Of a stretch of 64,000 nucleotides of DNA, positions 27,248 through 36,067 are shown in pieces (positions within the stretch are counted from its first letter, which is position 1; every line of letters begins with the position of its first letter). The stretch is from Nesterenkonia xinjiangensis (GTDB lineage Bacteria > Actinomycetota > Actinomycetes > Actinomycetales > Micrococcaceae). The DNA lies in NCBI RefSeq assembly GCF_013410745.1, contig NZ_JACCFY010000001.1, positions 3,348,001 through 3,412,000 on the forward strand, read 5' to 3'. The notes under the pieces are model-generated. The model was not told where the DNA came from. It saw nothing but the letters and a program-made list of their open reading frames with translations, and searched no databases. A program made the position numbers and the translations under genes.

Positions 27248-27541
27248 TAGAGTTATACGCTGTCTGGCAGGCGTCGTCCAGCGCCCCGCCTCGAGCGGGA
27301 CGCACCATGGAGATCCTCCACGCTCAATGCTCGTCACCGGCCCCCTCGGGGGCCATGGGATGTGCTGACGAGGGTGCGGATGACGCCGCAGTGAGCGAGC
27401 ACTCGGCAGCTCGCGCTCTCCGGTTCGGGATCCCGGAGGCCAGGTGACCGTCCGTTCTTCGTTTCGATGCCACGCATCGAGTCGCAGTGCCGCGGACGGC
27501 AGATAAACATTCAGCTGCCGATACAAGAGAAAGGCACATGC
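27248..27541 (+). promoter_or_regulatory. rpsD promoter and long structured 5' leader
   Basis: TAGAGTTATAC near 27248-27258 offers a -10. The following 280 bases contain no supported gene but fold into local hairpins. CCCGC/GCGGG at 27285-27299 is enclosed by GCGT/ACGC (27271-27274 with 27300-27303). A compound hairpin has an inner GGCCCC-CTCG-GGGGCC (27339-27354) closed by CTCGTCA (27330-27336) with TGACGAG (27366-27372). GAGCGAGC with GCTCGC follows near 27396-27415. S4 autoregulates its own mRNA in other bacteria, so this may be an S4-binding leader. That is inference. Confidence 0.45.
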
Positions 27542-28171
27542 ATGCCCACCACTCCCCTGCGCGGTCGTCGTACCGTGAAGGCCTCGCGTGCCCTCGGCAT
27601 CGCGTTGACGCCGAAGGCCCAGAAGTACCTGGACCGTCGGCCCTACGGCCCCGGCCAGCACGGCCGCACCCGTCGCAAGACCGATTCCGACTACGCGGTG
27701 CGTCTGCGCGAGAAGCAGCGTCTGCGCGCCCAGTACGGCATCCGCGAAGCGCAGATGGTGCGCTACTTCGAGGAGGCCAAGCGTCGCGACGGGCTGACCG
27801 GTGAGAACCTCATCGAACTGCTCGAGTCGCGGCTCGACGCTCTGGTCCTGCGTGCCGGCTTCGCCCGCACCAGTGCCCAGGCCCGCCAGTTCGTGGTCCA
27901 CCGTCACATCACGGTCAACGGCAAGCGCGTGGACCGTCCGTCCTTCCGCGTGAAGCCCGGCCAGGTCATCCAGGTCCACGAGCGCTCGGAGAAGTTCGAG
28001 CCGTTCCAGGTCGCCGCCTCCGGCGCCCACCAGGACGTGCTCCCCACGGTGCCCGGCTACCTCTCCGTCGACATCGACAAGCTGCAGGCGACCCTGTCTC
28101 GTGCTCCCAAGCGCGAAGAGGTCCCCGTCACCTGTGAAGAGCAGCTCGTCGTCGAGTACTACGCCCGCTGA
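27542..28171 (+). CDS. rpsD: 30S ribosomal protein S4
   Basis: A primary 16S rRNA-binding protein of 209 residues that nucleates small-subunit assembly. It shows RRPYGPGQHGRTRRK, DYAVRLREKQRLRAQYG and the S4 RNA-binding domain with LESRLDALVLRAGFA and ARQFVVHRHITVNGKRVD, then the EEQLVVEYYAR end. Start: ATG after AGAGAAAGGCAC. It stands alone rather than in the alpha operon, as usual for this order, and ends in a strong terminator. Confidence 0.96.
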   Translation: MPTTPLRGRRTVKASRALGIALTPKAQKYLDRRPYGPGQHGRTRRKTDSDYAVRLREKQRLRAQYGIREAQMVRYFEEAKRRDGLTGENLIELLESRLDALVLRAGFARTSAQARQFVVHRHITVNGKRVDRPSFRVKPGQVIQVHERSEKFEPFQVAASGAHQDVLPTVPGYLSVDIDKLQATLSRAPKREEVPVTCEEQLVVEYYAR

Positions 28172-28209
28172 CCATCAGCGTGCAGCACAGGACCTCCGCG
28201 TCCTGAACC

Positions 28210-28260
28210 GCAGAGCCCGTTGCGACTCCTCGTCACCGCACGAGTCGCAACGGGCTCTGC
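28210..28260 (+). terminator. rpsD terminator
   Basis: A 19-base perfect stem (GCAGAGCCCGTTGCGACTC with its complement) around a 13-base loop, 38 bases after the rpsD stop. Confidence 0.85.
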
Positions 28261-28341
28261 GTCTCTCGGCACGTCTGCATGCGGCTCCGGCCCGGCAGGC
28301 ATCGACGCAGCGCCGGAGAGGTGTCGGCTCCGCAGAACCTC

Positions 28342-28347
28342 TAGACT
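28342..28347 (+). promoter_or_regulatory. Putative alaS -10 element
   Basis: TAGACT located 59 bases before the alaS ATG, downstream of the rpsD terminator, with a CAGGAGG ribosome site at 28387-28393 in the resulting leader. Confidence 0.45.
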
Positions 28348-28406
28348 TGTTCCGGCGTCATGGACGCCCGCAGACCGCTTCATCAGCAGGAGGACCGCAG
28401 AATCCC

Positions 28407-31118
28407 ATGAAGACCGAGGACATCACTCGCACGTGGTACGACTACTTCGCCGCGAAGGGCCATGAGCGTGTCCCCTCGGCGTCCCTGATCTCTCCGGACC
28501 CCTCTGTGCTGTTCACCATCGCCGGCATGGTGCCTTTCATCCCTTACTTCCTCGGGACGGAGAAAGCACCCTACGACCGCGCCGTCTCCGTGCAGAAGTG
28601 CATCCGCACCGCGGACATCGAAGAGGTCGGCAAGACCGCCAGGCACGGCACCTTCTTCCAGATGTGCGGCAACTTCTCCTTCGGGGACTACTTCAAGGAG
28701 AAGGCCATCCCGATGGCCTGGGAGCTGCTGACGAGCCCTGTCGACGGTGACCCGGAGACCGGAATACGCGGCTTCGGCCTGGACCCCGAGCGTCTCTGGA
28801 TCACCGTCTACGAGGACGGCGAGGAGCGTGACGAGGAGGCACGTCGGATCTGGGAGGACGTCGTCGGCGTGCCGCACGAGCGGGTCGTGGGCACCGGCAA
28901 GGCCGACAACTACTGGAACACCGGCCAGCCGGGCCCTGGCGGCCCCTGCTCCGAGATCTACTATGACCGTGGGCCGGCCTACGGCGTCGACGGCGGTCCC
29001 GCCGTCGACGAAGACCGCTTCATGGAGCTGTGGAACCTGGTCTTCATGCAGGACCGGCTCTCGCAGGTCCATTCCAAGACCGAGTTCGAGATCGCCGGTC
29101 CGCTGCAGAACACCAACATCGACACCGGTCTGGGCCTTGAGCGTCTGGCGATGGTGCTGCAGGGCGCGGAGAACATGTACGAGACCGATCAGGTCCGGCC
29201 CGTGCTGGACCGCGCCGCGGAGCTCACCGGCGTCACCTATGCCTCCACCGAGGACCCTGAGGACCCGCGCCACGCCGACGACGTGCGCCTGCGAATGATC
29301 GCTGACCATGTGCGCAGCTCCTTGATGCTCATCTCCGACGGCGTCCGGCCCTCCAATGAGGGCGGAGGCTTCGTCCTGCGCCGGCTGATCCGCCGAGTGA
29401 TCCTCGCCATGCGCCTGATGGGCGTCGAGGAGCCGGTGTTCGGTGATCTGTTCAGCGTCTCCCGGGACGCCATGAAGGGCGTCTATCCAGAGGTCGCCGA
29501 GGACTTCGACCTCCTGCACCAGGTGGCGATCAAGGAGGAGCAGGCCTTCCTGCGCACCATCTCAGCCGGCACCGCCAAGCTGGAGAGCGCGGTGTCCGCC
29601 GCCAAGAGCTCTGAGCGTCCGCTCTCCGGCGCCGATGCCTTCGCCCTCCATGACACCTACGGCTTCCCCATCGACCTGACCCTGGAGATGGCAGCGGAGG
29701 CCGGAGTCGTCGTCGACGAGGGCCGCTTCCGCGAGCTGATGACCGAGCAGCGCGAACGTGCCCGTGCTGACGCCAAGGGCAAGAAGTCCGGCCACGCCGA
29801 CACCGAGGTCTACGCCAGGCTGCGCGGCGAGCAGCCCACGCACTTCACCGGATACACCGAGCACACCACCGAGTCGAGCATCCGTGGACTCGTCGTCGAC
29901 GGCCGGTCGACCGATCGGGCGTCCGCCGGCGAGGAGGTCGAGATCGTCCTCGACGCGACCCCGTTCTACGCGGAGGCCGGTGGACAGGCTGCCGACACCG
30001 GCCGGATCACCGGTGACGGCTTCGAGCTGGAGGTCACCGATGTCCAGTCGCCGATCCGAGGTCTCGCGGTGCACCGTGCCCGGGTGCTTCACGGTGAGGT
30101 GCCCGCGGGCGCCCAGGCGCTGGGCGCCATCGACAGGCGCCGCCGTCTGGACGCCCAGAAGGCCCACTCCGCCACCCATATCATCCACGCGGCCCTCCAT
30201 GATGTCGTGGGCCCGCAGGCCGTGCAGGCCGGCTCCTTCAACAAGGAGGGCTACCTGCGTTTCGACTTCACCGCCGAGGACGCTCTGAGCGCCTCTGCGC
30301 GCCAGGAGCTCGAGGAGGTCGCGAACCTCGCCATCCGGGACAACCACGCGGTCAGCACCCAGGTGATGTCCCTGGACGACGCCCAGGCGATGGGCGCGAT
30401 GATGCTCTTCGGAGAGAAGTACGGCGACGAGGTCCGCGTGGTCGAGATGAACGGTGCCTGGTCCCGGGAGCTCTGCGGCGGCACCCACGTGGGCAGCACT
30501 GCGGAGATCGGCACGCTGGCTCTGATGAGCGAGGCCTCCGTGGGATCGGGCAACCGGCGGGTCGAAGCTCTGGTCGGGCTCGATGCCTTCTCCCACTTCG
30601 CCGCCGAACGCACCCTGGTCAACCGGCTCACCGACATGCTCAAGGTCCCGGCCGAGCAGGTGCCGGACCGCATCTCCAGCACCCTGCAGAAGCTGCGGGA
30701 CACCGAGCGGGAGCTCGAGCGCCTGCGTGCTGAGCGTCTCCGCGCCCAGGCCGGAGAGCTCGTCAAGGAGGCCGTGGACGCCGACGGGGTCGACGTGCTG
30801 GCTCATGCCGCAGGTCCGGTCTCCGGCGGCGACGACCTGCGTGCACTGGCGCTGGACCTGCGCCAGCGCTTCGGCTCCCGGGCGGCCGTCGTCGCGGTGG
30901 CCGGTGAGGCTAAGGGCCGTCCGCTGATCGTGGTGGCCACCACTGAAGCCGCCCGTGAGGCCGGCGTCCAGGCCGGTGCGCTGGTGAAGGAGGCCTGTGC
31001 GGTGCTCGGCGGCGGCGGGGGCGGCAAGCCTGACGTCGCCCAGGGCGGCGGTCAGGACGTCTCCCGGATCGGCGACGCCCTTCAGGGCATCGTGCGGTCG
31101 GTCCGCGCCCGTGGCTGA
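28407..31118 (+). CDS. alaS: Alanyl-tRNA synthetase
   Basis: A class II synthetase of 903 residues charging tRNA-Ala. The catalytic domain opens with TRTWYDYFAAKGHERVPSAS and VLFTIAGMVPF. The editing domain has the zinc-binding HSATHI (in KAHSATHIIHAAL) and the CGGTHV motif. The C-terminal C-Ala domain ends with a Gly-rich GGGGGGKPD segment. Start: ATG after CAGGAGG. The last eight bases overlap the ruvX start, so both are translationally coupled. Confidence 0.96.
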   Translation: MKTEDITRTWYDYFAAKGHERVPSASLISPDPSVLFTIAGMVPFIPYFLGTEKAPYDRAVSVQKCIRTADIEEVGKTARHGTFFQMCGNFSFGDYFKEKAIPMAWELLTSPVDGDPETGIRGFGLDPERLWITVYEDGEERDEEARRIWEDVVGVPHERVVGTGKADNYWNTGQPGPGGPCSEIYYDRGPAYGVDGGPAVDEDRFMELWNLVFMQDRLSQVHSKTEFEIAGPLQNTNIDTGLGLERLAMVLQGAENMYETDQVRPVLDRAAELTGVTYASTEDPEDPRHADDVRLRMIADHVRSSLMLISDGVRPSNEGGGFVLRRLIRRVILAMRLMGVEEPVFGDLFSVSRDAMKGVYPEVAEDFDLLHQVAIKEEQAFLRTISAGTAKLESAVSAAKSSERPLSGADAFALHDTYGFPIDLTLEMAAEAGVVVDEGRFRELMTEQRERARADAKGKKSGHADTEVYARLRGEQPTHFTGYTEHTTESSIRGLVVDGRSTDRASAGEEVEIVLDATPFYAEAGGQAADTGRITGDGFELEVTDVQSPIRGLAVHRARVLHGEVPAGAQALGAIDRRRRLDAQKAHSATHIIHAALHDVVGPQAVQAGSFNKEGYLRFDFTAEDALSASARQELEEVANLAIRDNHAVSTQVMSLDDAQAMGAMMLFGEKYGDEVRVVEMNGAWSRELCGGTHVGSTAEIGTLALMSEASVGSGNRRVEALVGLDAFSHFAAERTLVNRLTDMLKVPAEQVPDRISSTLQKLRDTERELERLRAERLRAQAGELVKEAVDADGVDVLAHAAGPVSGGDDLRALALDLRQRFGSRAAVVAVAGEAKGRPLIVVATTEAAREAGVQAGALVKEACAVLGGGGGGKPDVAQGGGQDVSRIGDALQGIVRSVRARG

Positions 31119-31620
31119 CCAGCATCCGGAGCCTGTGGCCGAGCGGGCAGGCGTCCGTCTGGGGGTCGATGTCGGAGAGGCCCGGGTGGGGCTCGCGGCC
31201 TCGGACCCCGATGCGCTCGTCGCCACCCCGGTGATGACGCTGCGACGCGATGTGAAGCGCCGCTCCGACCTGCGGATGCTGATCAAGATCGCCCGCGATC
31301 GGGAGGCCCGCGTCATCTACGTGGGGCTGCCGCTCTCGCTCTCCGGAGGCGAGACCGCCTCCACCCAGAAGGCACGGGACTACGCCGACGCACTCGCTCA
31401 GAAGCTCGCCGCCGCCGAGCTCCCCACCGCCGTGCACCTGGTGGATGAGAGGCTCTCCACAGTGTCGGCCGCAGAGAAGATGCGCGCCTCGGGGGTGGAG
31501 GCCCGTGACCAGCGCAGCCGCATCGACCAGGCCGCCGCCATGGAGATCCTCACCCAGGCGCTGGAGATCCGCCGGTCCCAGGGACGCGAGCCCGGTGAAC
31601 CGGTCATCCCGGACAGCTGA
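31111..31620 (+). CDS. ruvX: Holliday-junction-resolvase-like nuclease RuvX (YqgF)
   Basis: An RNase-H-fold protein of 169 residues implicated in pre-16S rRNA 5' processing and possibly junction cleavage. It starts with LGVDVGEARVGLAASD (about 16-31), followed by IYVGLPLSLSGG, the acidic VDERLST and a final RIDQAAAMEILTQAL. The GTG start lies inside the alaS end (eight-base overlap). In many actinobacteria mltG and aro genes follow; here a different gene follows after 78 bases. Confidence 0.9.
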   Translation: MADQHPEPVAERAGVRLGVDVGEARVGLAASDPDALVATPVMTLRRDVKRRSDLRMLIKIARDREARVIYVGLPLSLSGGETASTQKARDYADALAQKLAAAELPTAVHLVDERLSTVSAAEKMRASGVEARDQRSRIDQAAAMEILTQALEIRRSQGREPGEPVIPDS

Positions 31621-31698
31621 TCCTCCACACCCTCTCCGTTCTCCACAGATCCGTCTCAGTCCCCCCGCTCGATGGCACGGATGCGGCAGGCTGGAGAC

Positions 31699-32478
31699 AT
31701 GCCCGCATCACCTGCCGCTCCGTCCCGCTCATCCTCCGTCCACCCCGTCGGCCACCCCGCCGGTGGGGAGTCCGGCGCGCCGAAGGAGCCGCCGCGGGAG
31801 CTCTACCGCGCGGGTGCACCGTTCAGCGACGAAGAACTTCAGATGATGGTCGCGGAGGGTGCCCTGGAGCATCTGATCGCCGACGTCTACGCGCCGGCCT
31901 GGCGCCGGCACACCCCTGGACTGCGGGCCCGTGCGGCCAGGTTGCTGCTTCCTTCCGCGGTGGCCAGCAGCTCGGTGCTCTGCGGCGAGTCGGCGGCATG
32001 GATTCAGCTCGGCGGCTCCCCCGGTCCCCGGCTCACGCTGATCTCGCCGGTCTTCCGCCGCGGTCGGGCTGCCGGCTCCCCGCTGTGGCAGGTGCACCAG
32101 GTGGAGCTCTCCGATCATGACGTCCGTCGAGTGTCCGGAGTCGCCGTCACCACGCTGCTGCGCACTGCCGGCGACCTGTTCCTGGGTGTGGGCACCACCG
32201 ACAGCCGCCGGTCCTTGGACCTGCTGGCGGCCGGCTCCGTGCACGCCCGCCATCCCGAGCTGAGTTCCGCCGCCGGTGCCGCGGATCCCGCCTGGATGTC
32301 GCGGTGGTGGCTGTTGGCGGAGCTGATGCACGCCCGCCGTCAGGATCTCGACGCCGCGACGCTGTCCGCGCACCTGGTGGCACGGGTCCGGCGCCGCCGG
32401 CATGACCCTGACCGGCCGGCCCGGATCAGAACCCTCGTCGATCAGTGCGCATCGCGGCGTCGTCCCACCGTGCGATAG
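31699..32478 (+). CDS. Hypothetical protein, possibly AbiEi-antitoxin-like
   Basis: A protein of about 259 residues that I do not recognise with certainty. The segments [20 protein letters not shown] and [10 protein letters not shown], followed by LTLISP and a [18 protein letters not shown] segment, resemble actinobacterial proteins annotated as AbiEi-type antitoxin or winged-helix plus nuclease-like proteins. No toxin partner is adjacent. The C-terminus is Arg-rich. The start is uncertain between ATGs at 31672, 31681 and 31699; the last follows CTGGAG closely. It converges on relA and overlaps its end by 37 bases. Confidence 0.55.
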   Translation: MPASPAAPSRSSSVHPVGHPAGGESGAPKEPPRELYRAGAPFSDEELQMMVAEGALEHLIADVYAPAWRRHTPGLRARAARLLLPSAVASSSVLCGESAAWIQLGGSPGPRLTLISPVFRRGRAAGSPLWQVHQVELSDHDVRRVSGVAVTTLLRTAGDLFLGVGTTDSRRSLDLLAAGSVHARHPELSSAAGAADPAWMSRWWLLAELMHARRQDLDAATLSAHLVARVRRRRHDPDRPARIRTLVDQCASRRRPTVR

Positions 32479-34814
32479 ACATCGTAGACTCCGTCGATGC
32501 GCCGGACCGAGTTCAGCACGTGGTTGAGGTAGCGCGGATCTCCCATTTCGAAGGAGAAGCGGGAGATCGCCACGCGGTCCCGCGAGGTCTGCACGCTCGC
32601 GGAGAGGATGTTCACCTGGGATTCGGCCAGCACCCGAGTGACATCGGAGAGCAGCGACTTCCGGTCCAAGGCCTCGACCTGGATCTCCACCAGGAACACC
32701 GAGGTCTTCGTCGGGGCCCACTCGACCTCCACCAGGCGCCCCGGCTGCTGCCGCAGCTGCTGGACGTTCCGACAGTCTGCGCGGTGCACGGAGACTCCCT
32801 GACCGCGGGTCACGAAGCCTTCGACCTCGTCCGGGGGCACCGGGGTGCAGCACCGGGCCAGCTTGGCCAGCACGTTCCCCACCCCCTTGACGATGACACC
32901 GGCGTCCGAGTACTGGCTGGCAGGAGTGACCGGTGTCGTGATCGGAGTGGTGTCGTGTTCCTCGGACTCCTCCTCCTCGGGCTCGAAGAGGGCGGAGAGG
33001 TGCTCGATGACGTTCTTCGTGGAGACGTGGTTGTCACCGACTCCCGCATAGAGCCCTGAGATGTCCGGGTAGTGCAGCTGCTGGGCGACCTCAGTCAGGA
33101 CGTCCGGGTTCATCACCTTCTGCAGCTGCAGATTGGACTTCCGGATCGCCTTGGTGAGCTCGTCCTTGCCTCGCTCGATGGACTCCTCGCGACGCTCCTT
33201 GGAGAACCACTGGCGGATCTTATTCCGCGCCCGGGCACTTTTGACGAACTGCTGCCAATCGCTGCTGGGGCCCGCACCCTCAGCCTTGGAGGTGAAGATC
33301 TCCACCCAGTCTCCGTGCTGCAGCTCGGAGTTCAGCGGCACCAGCTTGCCGTTGACGCGTGCACCGATGGTCTTGTGCCCCACGTCGGTGTGGATCGCGT
33401 AGGCGAAGTCCACCGGCGTGGCTCCGGCTGGCAGCGCCATGACCTCGCCCTTGGGGGTGTAGACGAACACCTCTTTGGCGTTGATCTCGTAGCGCAGCGA
33501 CTCGAGGAACTCATCTGGATCCTTGGTCTCCGACTGCCAGTCGACCAGCGAACGCAGCCAGCCGATGTCTGCGGTGGTCTGGCTCTGCTGAGTGGCAACC
33601 TCCGGAGTGCGTACCGCGCCTTCGGCGGAGGTCTGTGCGCCCTCGGCCCCCACAGGGCCGCCGGGCTTCTGCTTGTACTTCCAGTGTGCCGCCACACCAT
33701 ATTCGGCACGGCGGTGCATGTCATAGGTGCGGATCTGGATCTCCACCGGCTTGCCCTGCGGACCGATCACCGTGGTGTGCAGCGACTGGTACATGTTGAA
33801 CTTGGGCATGGCGATGTAGTCCTTGAACCGCCCGGGCAGAGGGTTCCACCTGGCGTGCAGCGCACCCAGTGCTCCGTAGCAGTCCCGCACCGTGTCGACC
33901 AGGACCCGCACACCCATGAGGTCGTGGATGTCGTCGAAGTCCTTCCCTCGCACGATCATCTTCTGGTAGATCGAGTAGTAGTGCTTGGGCCGACCCGTGA
34001 TGGTGGCCGCGATGCTGGCCTCGTTGAGATCATCGGCGATCGTCTCGCGCACCTCGGAGAGGAACTTCTCGCGCTGAGGGGTCCGATCCCCGACGAGTCT
34101 CACGATCTCTTCATAGACCTTCGGGTACAGCGCGGCGAAGGAGAGATCCTCCAGCTCCCACTTGATGGTGTTCATCCCCAGCCGGTGCGCCAGTGGGGAG
34201 AAGATCTCCAGAGTCTCCTTGGCCTTCCGGGCACTGGACTGGGCCGCGACGTAGCGCCACGTGCGGGCGTTGTGCAGGCGATCCGCGAGCTTGATCATCA
34301 GCACCCGGATGTCTTTGGCCATAGCCAGGACCATCTTGCGGACAGTCTCCGCCTGCGCGGCGTCCCCGAACTTGAGCTTGTCGAGCTTGGTCACCCCGTC
34401 CACGAGGAGGGCGATCTCCTCGCCGAAGTCGGCGGTGAGCTGTTCGAGGCTGTAGTCCGTGTCCTCGACGGTGTCATGGAGCAGCGCGGCCGCGAGCGTG
34501 GAGCCGGTCAGGCCCAGCTCCGCCAGGATCGTCGCCACGGCGACCGGGTGAGTGATGTACGGGTCGCCGCTCTTGCGCTTCTGGTCGCGGTGGTGGTGGT
34601 TGGCGACCTCGAAGGCCCGCTGGATCAGAGGCAGGTCCTGTTGGCCCCCATTGGCACGCATTGCGCGCAGCAGAGGCTCCAGCAACGGTGAGGACGCCTT
34701 GTCCACGAGGCCGACGGCGCGCGCGCGTCGGACCGCCGCGGGTGCGGGCGGGCTGGCCGCCGTCACCGACGTCACGGAGTCGGACGGGCCCCGGCCGGAG
34801 CCGTCGTCGTTCAC
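32442..34814 (-). CDS. relA: (p)ppGpp synthetase/hydrolase (RelA/SpoT, Rel)
   Basis: A bifunctional stringent-response enzyme of 790 residues. The N-terminal HD hydrolase domain has [18 protein letters not shown] and [12 protein letters not shown]. The synthetase domain has [10 protein letters not shown] and [16 protein letters not shown] domain follows with [17 protein letters not shown], then a zinc-finger/helical region with [11 protein letters not shown], and a C-terminal ACT domain. The start is taken as GTG at 34814; the TTG before it at 34817 is the only other choice. A TACAAT -10 lies 52 bases upstream. It closes the yajC-secD-secF-relA block. Confidence 0.94.
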   Translation of the reverse strand: MNDDGSGRGPSDSVTSVTAASPPAPAAVRRARAVGLVDKASSPLLEPLLRAMRANGGQQDLPLIQRAFEVANHHHRDQKRKSGDPYITHPVAVATILAELGLTGSTLAAALLHDTVEDTDYSLEQLTADFGEEIALLVDGVTKLDKLKFGDAAQAETVRKMVLAMAKDIRVLMIKLADRLHNARTWRYVAAQSSARKAKETLEIFSPLAHRLGMNTIKWELEDLSFAALYPKVYEEIVRLVGDRTPQREKFLSEVRETIADDLNEASIAATITGRPKHYYSIYQKMIVRGKDFDDIHDLMGVRVLVDTVRDCYGALGALHARWNPLPGRFKDYIAMPKFNMYQSLHTTVIGPQGKPVEIQIRTYDMHRRAEYGVAAHWKYKQKPGGPVGAEGAQTSAEGAVRTPEVATQQSQTTADIGWLRSLVDWQSETKDPDEFLESLRYEINAKEVFVYTPKGEVMALPAGATPVDFAYAIHTDVGHKTIGARVNGKLVPLNSELQHGDWVEIFTSKAEGAGPSSDWQQFVKSARARNKIRQWFSKERREESIERGKDELTKAIRKSNLQLQKVMNPDVLTEVAQQLHYPDISGLYAGVGDNHVSTKNVIEHLSALFEPEEEESEEHDTTPITTPVTPASQYSDAGVIVKGVGNVLAKLARCCTPVPPDEVEGFVTRGQGVSVHRADCRNVQQLRQQPGRLVEVEWAPTKTSVFLVEIQVEALDRKSLLSDVTRVLAESQVNILSASVQTSRDRVAISRFSFEMGDPRYLNHVLNSVRRIDGVYDVYRTVGRRRDAH

Positions 34815-34865
34815 CAACTTACGAACCTGCTCTCGGAGACGACATCATCATGAGGTGTGTCGGCA

Positions 34866-34871
34866 ATTGTA
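34866..34871 (-). promoter_or_regulatory. Putative relA -10 element
   Basis: TACAAT on the minus strand in the 74-base gap between secF and relA, in a locally AT-richer patch. It would allow relA to be transcribed independently of secDF. Confidence 0.5.
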
Positions 34872-34888
34872 CCCCCGGAGCGCGCTTG

Positions 34889-36067
34889 TCAGCGCCGTAC
34901 GTCATCACCCGCCGGATGAGCTCCGCCACCGTCCGGGGTGTGCCCCTCGGGCTCGAACCCGGTGATGACGATCTCCAACGCTTCGGCGTCCTCCTCATCC
35001 TCCGGCTCGGGCTCCGGCAGGGGCGGGAAGGGCACCGGCCGACCCTGCTCGTCGAGCGGGGTGCCGGAGAAGGTCACCGTGCCGATCCCGCGCTCCGCCC
35101 GCAGGCGCAGGACCTCCTCGGTGTGGGCGACGATGTCGGCGTCGTTCCGGCGCGTCCGCGCATAGAGCGGCGCCTGCACGAAGATCGTGGCCAGGGTGCC
35201 GACGATGACCCCGACGAACAGCGCCAGGGAGATGTCACGCAGTGTTCCGGCGCCCAGCAGCCAGGCACCGATGAACAGGATGGATCCCACAGGCAGGATG
35301 CCGACCACCGAGGTGTTGATCGAGCGGACCAACGTCTGGTTGACCGCGAGGTTGACGCGTTCGGTGAACGTCTGGTCCTTCTGCTGGCGCAGTGACTGCA
35401 CATTCTCGCGGATCTTGTCGAAGACGACCATCGTGTCGTAGAGGGCGTAGGACAGGATGGTGAGGAAGCCGATGATCGCACTGGGGGTCACCTCGAAGCC
35501 GGTCGCCGAGTAGATGCCGGCCGTGGTGATCACCACGAAGCCCAGGCCGAGGATGGCTGCCAGAGACATCTTCCACGTCCGGAAGTAGAGCGCCATGTAC
35601 AGCGCCACCAGGATGATGAAGATGACCAGGCCCAGCATCATCTGCTCGGAGACCTGTTCGCCCCAGGTCGGGCCGATGAACGTGGAGGTGACGTGGTCCG
35701 GAGTGACCCCGTAGGCCTGCTGCAGGGACTCGGCGACCTCCAGGGTCTCGTCATCCGTGAGCTGCTCGGTCTGCACACGCATCGTGTTGGCGGCGATGTT
35801 GGTGACGGTCGCGTCCTGACCGGAGACCTCCGCGACGACCTCCTCGCCCAGGGCGATGTCCGTCTCCTCCGTCTGGGAGATGGTGAACTGCGACCCTCCG
35901 GTGAACTCGATGCCCAGGTTGAACCCTTGCCGCACGAAAGGGACGGCGATCGAGATCAGCACTGCGAGAGCGGCCAGGAGGAACCACAGATTGGACTTCT
36001 GGATGAACGGGTAGGCCCGCTCACCGGTGTAGAGCTGGTTGCCGGCCTTGGCGAAACCTGCGGCCAT
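34889..36067 (-). CDS. secF: Protein-export membrane protein SecF
   Basis: A membrane subunit of 392 residues of the SecDF complex, which uses the proton gradient to aid late steps of Sec export. It has six membrane helices, GFNLGIEFTGGSQFTIS near residue 50, and the characteristic YALYDTMVVFDKIREN helix. The acidic Glu/Pro/Asp-rich C-terminal tail is cytosolic. Its ATG overlaps the secD stop (TGATG), a sign of coupled translation. Confidence 0.94.
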   Translation of the reverse strand: MAAGFAKAGNQLYTGERAYPFIQKSNLWFLLAALAVLISIAVPFVRQGFNLGIEFTGGSQFTISQTEETDIALGEEVVAEVSGQDATVTNIAANTMRVQTEQLTDDETLEVAESLQQAYGVTPDHVTSTFIGPTWGEQVSEQMMLGLVIFIILVALYMALYFRTWKMSLAAILGLGFVVITTAGIYSATGFEVTPSAIIGFLTILSYALYDTMVVFDKIRENVQSLRQQKDQTFTERVNLAVNQTLVRSINTSVVGILPVGSILFIGAWLLGAGTLRDISLALFVGVIVGTLATIFVQAPLYARTRRNDADIVAHTEEVLRLRAERGIGTVTFSGTPLDEQGRPVPFPPLPEPEPEDEEDAEALEIVITGFEPEGHTPDGGGAHPAGDDVRR

